NCBI GenBank assembly: GCA_052035735.1
Contig: JBPOHI010000007.1
Coordinates: forward strand, 1 to 64,000
Source: JAGPDF01 sp052035735
Lineage (GTDB): Bacteria; Acidobacteriota; Thermoanaerobaculia; Multivoradales; JAGPDF01
Reading direction: 5' to 3'
DNA: 64,000 nt
Shown: one piece after another, positions 60,275 through 64,000 of the stretch
How the letters are laid out: each line of letters starts with the position of its first letter
Numbering within the stretch: position 1 is the first letter of the stretch
Program-made: the position numbers and the translations under genes
Notes under the pieces: generated by a model
Seen by the model: the letters and a program-made list of their open reading frames with translations, nothing else
Told to the model about the DNA's origin: nothing
Databases searched by the model: none

Positions 60275-60297
60275 CTGGCTTCGGCCAGCGGTTCTTT
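60275..60297 (+). terminator. Weak terminator after tadA with UUCG tetraloop
   Basis: CTGGC (60275-60279) and GCCAG (60284-60288) close a TTCG loop, followed by a modest T run (GGTTCTTT). It lies between tadA and the first tRNA-Ser. Confidence 0.4.
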
Positions 60298-60315
60298 GAG
60301 AAGTCGGTTCAGAAC

Positions 60316-60405
<90 letters not shown>

Positions 60406-60425
60406 AGTATCTGAAATGCAACGCC

Positions 60426-60515
<90 letters not shown>

Positions 60516-60578
60516 TCGTCCCCCCTCGCAGCCACTATCTGTAAGGGCTGCGTGAACTTTGTATCCATATGCTGTGCT

Positions 60579-60607
60579 TTGACCACGTGTCCCGGCTGCC
60601 TTAGAAT
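60579..60607 (+). promoter_or_regulatory. Sigma-70 promoter of the rpmH operon
   Basis: TTGACC (60579-60584), a 17-bp spacer and TAGAAT (60602-60607). The start point near 60614 leaves a leader of about 87 nt before rpmH. It is the closest match to consensus that I found in the window. Confidence 0.75.
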
Positions 60608-60700
60608 AGGCGGCTCGGAACACGGTAGGGCGGCCTGTGGTCGGCTCTATTCAACGCCCGGCCCGACGGCCGCAGAAGTACGAACGAAAGGTGGACTCCC

Positions 60701-60835
60701 GTGAAGCGCACGTTCCAGCCCAACAATCGTCGCCGCAAGAAGACGCACGGCTTTCGCGAGCGGATGAGCACCAAGAACGGCCGCAAGGTCCTTTCTCGCC
60801 GCCGCCGCAAGGGTCGCAAGCGCCTGACCGTCTGA
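60701..60835 (+). CDS. rpmH: 50S ribosomal protein L34
   Basis: A 44-residue L34 beginning with GTG 60701: Lys-Arg-Thr-Phe-Gln-Pro-Asn-Asn-Arg-Arg-Arg-Lys-Lys-Thr-His-Gly-Phe, then Met-Ser-Thr-Lys-Asn-Gly-Arg-Lys-Val-Leu and an Arg/Lys-rich tail ending Leu-Thr-Val. The sequence is near-universal. It heads the rpmH-rnpA-yidD-yidC-jag operon. Confidence 0.97.
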   Translation: MKRTFQPNNRRRKKTHGFRERMSTKNGRKVLSRRRRKGRKRLTV

Positions 60836-60843
60836 CCTCCGCC

Positions 60844-61290
60844 GTGGTGCCGGCCGGCGATCCGCAGCACCCGTCTCGCCCGCTCGCTTCGGGTACCCCG
60901 GTCAGGTCCGGCGAGCGCCTCCGGCGCGGCGAAACCCTCCGCAAGACCGACGATTACCGCCTGTGTTACGCCGAAGGCCGGCGCAGGGGCGGTTCGTTTC
61001 TCGTGCTGCACAGCCGGGCGAACGCCGCGGGCGGGCCGCGCTTTGGGCAGACCGCGAGCCGCAAGGTAGGCGGTGCTGTCGAACGGCATCGTCTGAAGCG
61101 GTGGGCGCGGGAGATCTTCCGCCGCTGGCCCGAGCGGCGCACGCTGCCGCCGATCGATCTGATTGCCCATTTCAAGCCCGGCGCCGCGAGCGCGAACTTC
61201 GCCGATTTTCGCCGCGAGCTCGAGCGCCTGTTGGCCAGCGCCCTGGTGTCGGGCCCCGTGCCCGCGCGCCATCCCCGGGGCTCTGCATGA
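60844..61290 (+). CDS. rnpA: Ribonuclease P protein component
   Basis: A 148-residue RnpA with a GTG start (60844 or 60847). The conserved part starts at Arg-Arg-Gly-Glu-Thr-Leu-Arg-Lys-Thr-Asp-Asp-Tyr-Arg, and the RNR-type helix is Gly-Gly-Ala-Val-Glu-Arg-His-Arg-Leu-Lys-Arg-Trp. An unusual 30-residue N-terminal extension rich in Pro/Ser/Gly precedes it; a shorter start cannot be excluded. It binds the RNase P RNA (not in this window). Overlaps yidD by ATGA. Confidence 0.9.
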   Translation: MVPAGDPQHPSRPLASGTPVRSGERLRRGETLRKTDDYRLCYAEGRRRGGSFLVLHSRANAAGGPRFGQTASRKVGGAVERHRLKRWAREIFRRWPERRTLPPIDLIAHFKPGAASANFADFRRELERLLASALVSGPVPARHPRGSA

Positions 61291-61508
61291 CCCGGGTCCT
61301 GGTTGCGATGTTGGTGGGCTACAAGCGCTGGCTCTCGCCGCTCTTGCCGCCGGCCTGCCGCTTCTCCCCGACCTGTTCCGAATACGCCCGCCTGGCCCTG
61401 CTCGAACAGGGGTTCTGGCGCGGCTCTCTGAGTGCCGCCTACCGGCTGATGCGTTGCCAGCCGTTCGGCGCCGGCGGTATCGACTTGCCCGCCTCGGGCC
61501 GTCGCTGA
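61287..61508 (+). CDS. yidD: Membrane protein insertion efficiency factor YidD
   Basis: A 73-residue protein with the family core Tyr-Lys-Arg-Trp-Leu-Ser-Pro-Leu-Leu-Pro, Cys-Arg-Phe-Ser-Pro-Thr-Cys-Ser-Glu-Tyr-Ala and Gly-Ile-Asp near the end. It is membrane-associated and supports YidC-dependent insertion. The start overlaps rnpA by 4 nt. Confidence 0.93.
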   Translation: MTRVLVAMLVGYKRWLSPLLPPACRFSPTCSEYARLALLEQGFWRGSLSAAYRLMRCQPFGAGGIDLPASGRR

Positions 61509-61532
61509 CCCTTTTCCTGGAGCCCGAGACCT

Positions 61533-63305
61533 TTGGATAACAAGCGCCTGCTGATTGCTGCCGTCCTGTCGATGGGGGTTCTGTTTCTCTGGCAGATGAT
61601 CTTCCCGCCGCCGGAAGCGACGCCTCCGCCGCCCGCCTCCGCTGCCGCCGCTGCGCCCGCCGTCGCTGCCGCCAACCCGGCTTCGCCCGCGGCCGTACCG
61701 CCCGCGGAGACGGCCGGCCCTGCCGCCGCCGCAGCGGCCGCGCTGCCGCCGATCGAAGCGCCTGCAGAGGCTCGCGAGGTGCTCGAGAACGACGCCGTTC
61801 GCGCCGAGTTCACCAATCGGGGCGCCCGCCTCGTCTCGCTCCGGGTCAAGGGCATCAACGTCGAGGTCGGCAAGGCGGGCACTCCTCCGGGCGATCTCGA
61901 GCTCGTGGCGCCGCGCAGGGAGAGCCCCCTGCCGTTCTCGCTCCTCGCCGCCGGCGGCGAACCGCTGGCGGCGAACGGGATGCTCTTTGCCCCCTCGCGC
62001 GAGTCGACGCAGGCGGGGGAGCGCCTGACGTTCCGTTACCGCGGCAGCGGCGGAGACGTCGAGAAGAGCTTCGTCCTCGGGGCCGATGGGAGGATGGAGA
62101 TCGCCGTTTCGGTGGCCGGTCAGAACCACTTCAGCCTGCTTCTCGGACCCGGTCTCCGTGCCCGCACCGCGGCCGAGCTCGCCAGTCGCTTCGAGCTGCG
62201 GCGAGCGGTCTGGAGCGCCGCCGGCAAGGTCGAAACGCTCGACCCCGGCAAGGTCAAGGAGCCCCTCGAAATCGCAGGTGAGGGTCTCGACTGGGTCGGG
62301 CTCGAGGACACCTATTTCCTTACCGCCGTGGTGCCTCTCCAGCCGGTGGCGAAGGTGCGCTTCCGCCCGGTGCTGCTGGTTCCCGCGGACGAGGAGCGGA
62401 CCTTCGACCATCGCCCGGTGCCGGCTCCTCCCGCGGAGCTCGCCGCCGCCGACAAGGACCTGGCGCGCGATTTCGTGCTCGAGATCGAGGCCCGCGCCGG
62501 GCGAATCGACGCCACCTCCTACTGGGGCTCGAAACAGCTCGACCATCTGACCGCGATGCCTTACGGCCTGGACAAGACGGTGCAGCTCGGGATGTTCGGC
62601 TTCCTGGCGCGGCCGCTGCTCTACAGCCTGCAGTGGATCCACGCCAACGTGGTGGCGAACTACGGCTGGGCGATCGTGCTGCTCACGGTTGCGCTCAAGA
62701 TCGTGCTGCTGCCGCTGTCGCTGTCGGCCTTCAAGTCGATGCGCAAGATGCAGAAGCTCAACCCCAAGATGCAGGCCGTGCGCGAGCGCTGGAAGGGCAA
62801 GCTCAGGGACAAGAACGGCCGCTTCAACCCCGACGCTCAGCGCCAGATGAACGAAGAGATCATGGGTCTCTATCGCTCGGAAGGGGTCAACCCCGCGGGC
62901 GGCTGCTTCCCCATGCTGATTCAGCTGCCGGTCTTCTTCTCCTTCTACAGCCTGCTCTCTTCGGCCGTCGAGCTCTGGCATTCGCCCTGGATCCTGTGGA
63001 TCCACGACCTTACGGCTTCGGACCCGTACTACGTCCTGCCGATCGTCATGGGGCTGTCGCAGATCGTGCAGCAGCGGATGACGCCGGCCCCGCCGGATCC
63101 GGTGCAGAAGCGTCTGATGCAGTTCCTGCCCATCGTCTTCACGATCTTCTCGCTCGGCTTCGCCTCCGGTCTGGTGCTCTACTGGCTGACCAACAACATC
63201 CTGACCATCGCCCAGCAGAAGCTCTATAACTCCTTCAAGGACCATGAGCCGCAGACCGAAGTGGTGGTGGTCAAGGGCGGCGGCCGCAAGGGTCCGAACG
63301 CATGA
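61533..63305 (+). CDS. yidC: Membrane protein insertase YidC (Gram-negative long form)
   Basis: A 590-residue YidC with TTG start 61533. The first transmembrane helix (about 6-22) is followed by an Ala/Pro-rich linker and a large periplasmic domain (about 75-350), which defines the Gram-negative form. The conserved C-terminal core with five helices starts at Tyr-Gly-Trp-Ala-Ile-Val-Leu-Leu-Thr and carries the hydrophilic-groove Arg region, the Lys/Gln/Met coiled hairpin Met-Arg-Lys-Met-Gln-Lys-Leu, and the last helix Leu-Tyr-Trp-Leu-Thr-Asn-Asn. It inserts proteins with or without SecYEG. Confidence 0.95.
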   Translation: MDNKRLLIAAVLSMGVLFLWQMIFPPPEATPPPPASAAAAAPAVAAANPASPAAVPPAETAGPAAAAAAALPPIEAPAEAREVLENDAVRAEFTNRGARLVSLRVKGINVEVGKAGTPPGDLELVAPRRESPLPFSLLAAGGEPLAANGMLFAPSRESTQAGERLTFRYRGSGGDVEKSFVLGADGRMEIAVSVAGQNHFSLLLGPGLRARTAAELASRFELRRAVWSAAGKVETLDPGKVKEPLEIAGEGLDWVGLEDTYFLTAVVPLQPVAKVRFRPVLLVPADEERTFDHRPVPAPPAELAAADKDLARDFVLEIEARAGRIDATSYWGSKQLDHLTAMPYGLDKTVQLGMFGFLARPLLYSLQWIHANVVANYGWAIVLLTVALKIVLLPLSLSAFKSMRKMQKLNPKMQAVRERWKGKLRDKNGRFNPDAQRQMNEEIMGLYRSEGVNPAGGCFPMLIQLPVFFSFYSLLSSAVELWHSPWILWIHDLTASDPYYVLPIVMGLSQIVQQRMTPAPPDPVQKRLMQFLPIVFTIFSLGFASGLVLYWLTNNILTIAQQKLYNSFKDHEPQTEVVVVKGGGRKGPNA

Positions 63306-64000
63306 AGACCCGACGGTTCTTTGCCGGCAGCACCCTGCCGCAAGCGCTAATGGCCGCGGCGCGCTACCACGGGCTCTCGCCGGAGGCTCTGGCCTATCGC
63401 CTGCGCGACAAGCGCCACGGCTTCGTGACCCGCACGCGCCGATTCATCGTCGAGATCGATCCTGCCGCGCCGCTCCGTACCGGCGCGGCAGGGCTCCCCG
63501 CCCCCGCGACGGCAGTTTCACCGGGGCCGGTCGCGCCTCGCGTCGCGCCCGCGCCGGCCGAGAGGGTGGCAGCGGTCGCCCCGACGGCGGCGCCCCGTCG
63601 CCCTGCGGCCGCAAGTCACGCCGAGCCGTTCCTGCCTCCGGACGAGGAGTCGGCGTTGGCGGCCTCGTTGGCGGTTGGGAAGCTCCTGGCGCTGGCGCGG
63701 CTCGACCTCGCGGTACGCGTCGAACGGCAACCCGACCGGCTGCTCCTTTCCTTGAGCGGGCCCGACGAGGAGCTGCTGCGCGAGCTCGGCGAGGAGTTTC
63801 TCGACGACCTCGAGCACCTGGCGCCGCGTGCCATTCGCGGCCTGGCGGGGCGCATGGTGCGCTGCAAGGTGGAGGGTGCCGGGCTTCGCGGCGCCCACGA
63901 GGAGGAGCTTCGGAAGCTCGCGGAACGGGTGGCCGACGAGGTGGTCGCCAGCGGCGAAGCGGCCCTCCTCGACCCGCTGCCGGCAGCCGACCGCCGGATC
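63302..64000 (+). CDS. jag: Jag/SpoIIIJ-associated RNA-binding protein (partial, runs off the window)
   Basis: The first 233 codons, still open at the window end. The N-terminal Jag_N domain is residues 1-52 (Arg-Arg-Phe-Phe-Ala-Gly-Ser-Thr-Leu-Pro-Gln-Ala-Leu), followed by a long Ala/Pro-rich linker (about 55-120), a KH-like region and the start of the R3H domain (Leu-Leu-Asp-Pro-Leu-Pro-Ala-Ala-Asp-Arg-Arg-Ile). Overlap with yidC by ATGA and the rpmH-rnpA-yidD-yidC-jag order are classical. Jag binds RNA and influences cell-envelope synthesis. Confidence 0.9.
   Translation, partial: MKTRRFFAGSTLPQALMAAARYHGLSPEALAYRLRDKRHGFVTRTRRFIVEIDPAAPLRTGAAGLPAPATAVSPGPVAPRVAPAPAERVAAVAPTAAPRRPAAASHAEPFLPPDEESALAASLAVGKLLALARLDLAVRVERQPDRLLLSLSGPDEELLRELGEEFLDDLEHLAPRAIRGLAGRMVRCKVEGAGLRGAHEEELRKLAERVADEVVASGEAALLDPLPAADRRI

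Noticed and set aside
60528..60551. Hairpin GCAGCC/GGCTGC after the second tRNA as a terminator
   Set aside because: 12-nt loop and no T run behind it; too weak to annotate.

Overview
This 64-kb window is GC-rich, densely packed bacterial chromosome that contains the replication-origin neighbourhood. A TonB-dependent receptor, SppA, YidC without Gram-positive features and many secreted or lipid-anchored proteins point to a diderm (Gram-negative-type) cell. The Ser/Thr kinase with TPR-like tail, RHS toxin remnants, carboxypeptidase-regulatory repeats and the C-terminal Phe-Ser/Gly-Asp-Leu-Ser-type tail of the secreted M36 peptidase fit Acidobacteriota (perhaps a Thermoanaerobaculia-like lineage). 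That placement is an inference from gene content, not from a marker-gene search.

Layout. 1-0.44 kb: a decayed hicBA toxin-antitoxin pair. 0.6-8.2 kb: a secreted M36 metallopeptidase, a HAD phosphatase, a TonB receptor, a membrane-anchored M1 aminopeptidase and a small secreted protein. 8.2-17.6 kb: one minus-strand run of eight genes (membrane protein, CPBP protease, Ser/Thr kinase, lipoprotein, M20 peptidase, CYTH adenylate cyclase, NDP-sugar transferase, Ycf48-like propeller). 17.8-26.1 kb: an accessory island of lower GC with small Cys-rich secreted proteins, a 938-residue repeat protein, a truncated RHS protein carrying a PD-(D/E)XK nuclease toxin tip, its immunity candidate, and orphans. 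26.2-39.5 kb: a complete glutamate-to-protoheme pathway (hemH, A, L, C, D, B, E, N, Y) in one direction, mostly with 4-nt stop/start overlaps, interrupted only by a histidine kinase/response regulator pair, and ending in a nucleotide-sugar-epimerase-like protein. 39.6-40.4 kb: an adaptor-like secreted protein.

40.4-49.7 kb: dnaA-dnaN-recF-gyrB-gyrA on the minus strand, with a DUF4160/DUF2442 remnant between gyrB and gyrA. Candidate origin sequences lie between dnaA and dnaN and upstream of dnaA. 49.9-59.5 kb: sppA, an unexplained 445-bp non-coding interval with a likely structured RNA, mutY, a double cyclic-nucleotide-binding protein, truA, a P-loop kinase/ATPase, a class III aminotransferase, recR, ybaB, dnaX and the SRP RNA gene. 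59.8-64 kb: tadA, two tRNA-Ser genes, rpmH, rnpA, yidD, yidC and the start of jag.

Regulation visible in the sequence: several genes (hemH, hemA, M1 peptidase, mutY, truA, the cyclic-nucleotide protein, tadA) have a -10-like hexamer 7-9 nt in front of the start codon and no usable ribosome-binding site, which suggests leaderless transcripts. truA and its divergent neighbour share one symmetric -10 element with exactly 9 nt to each start codon.
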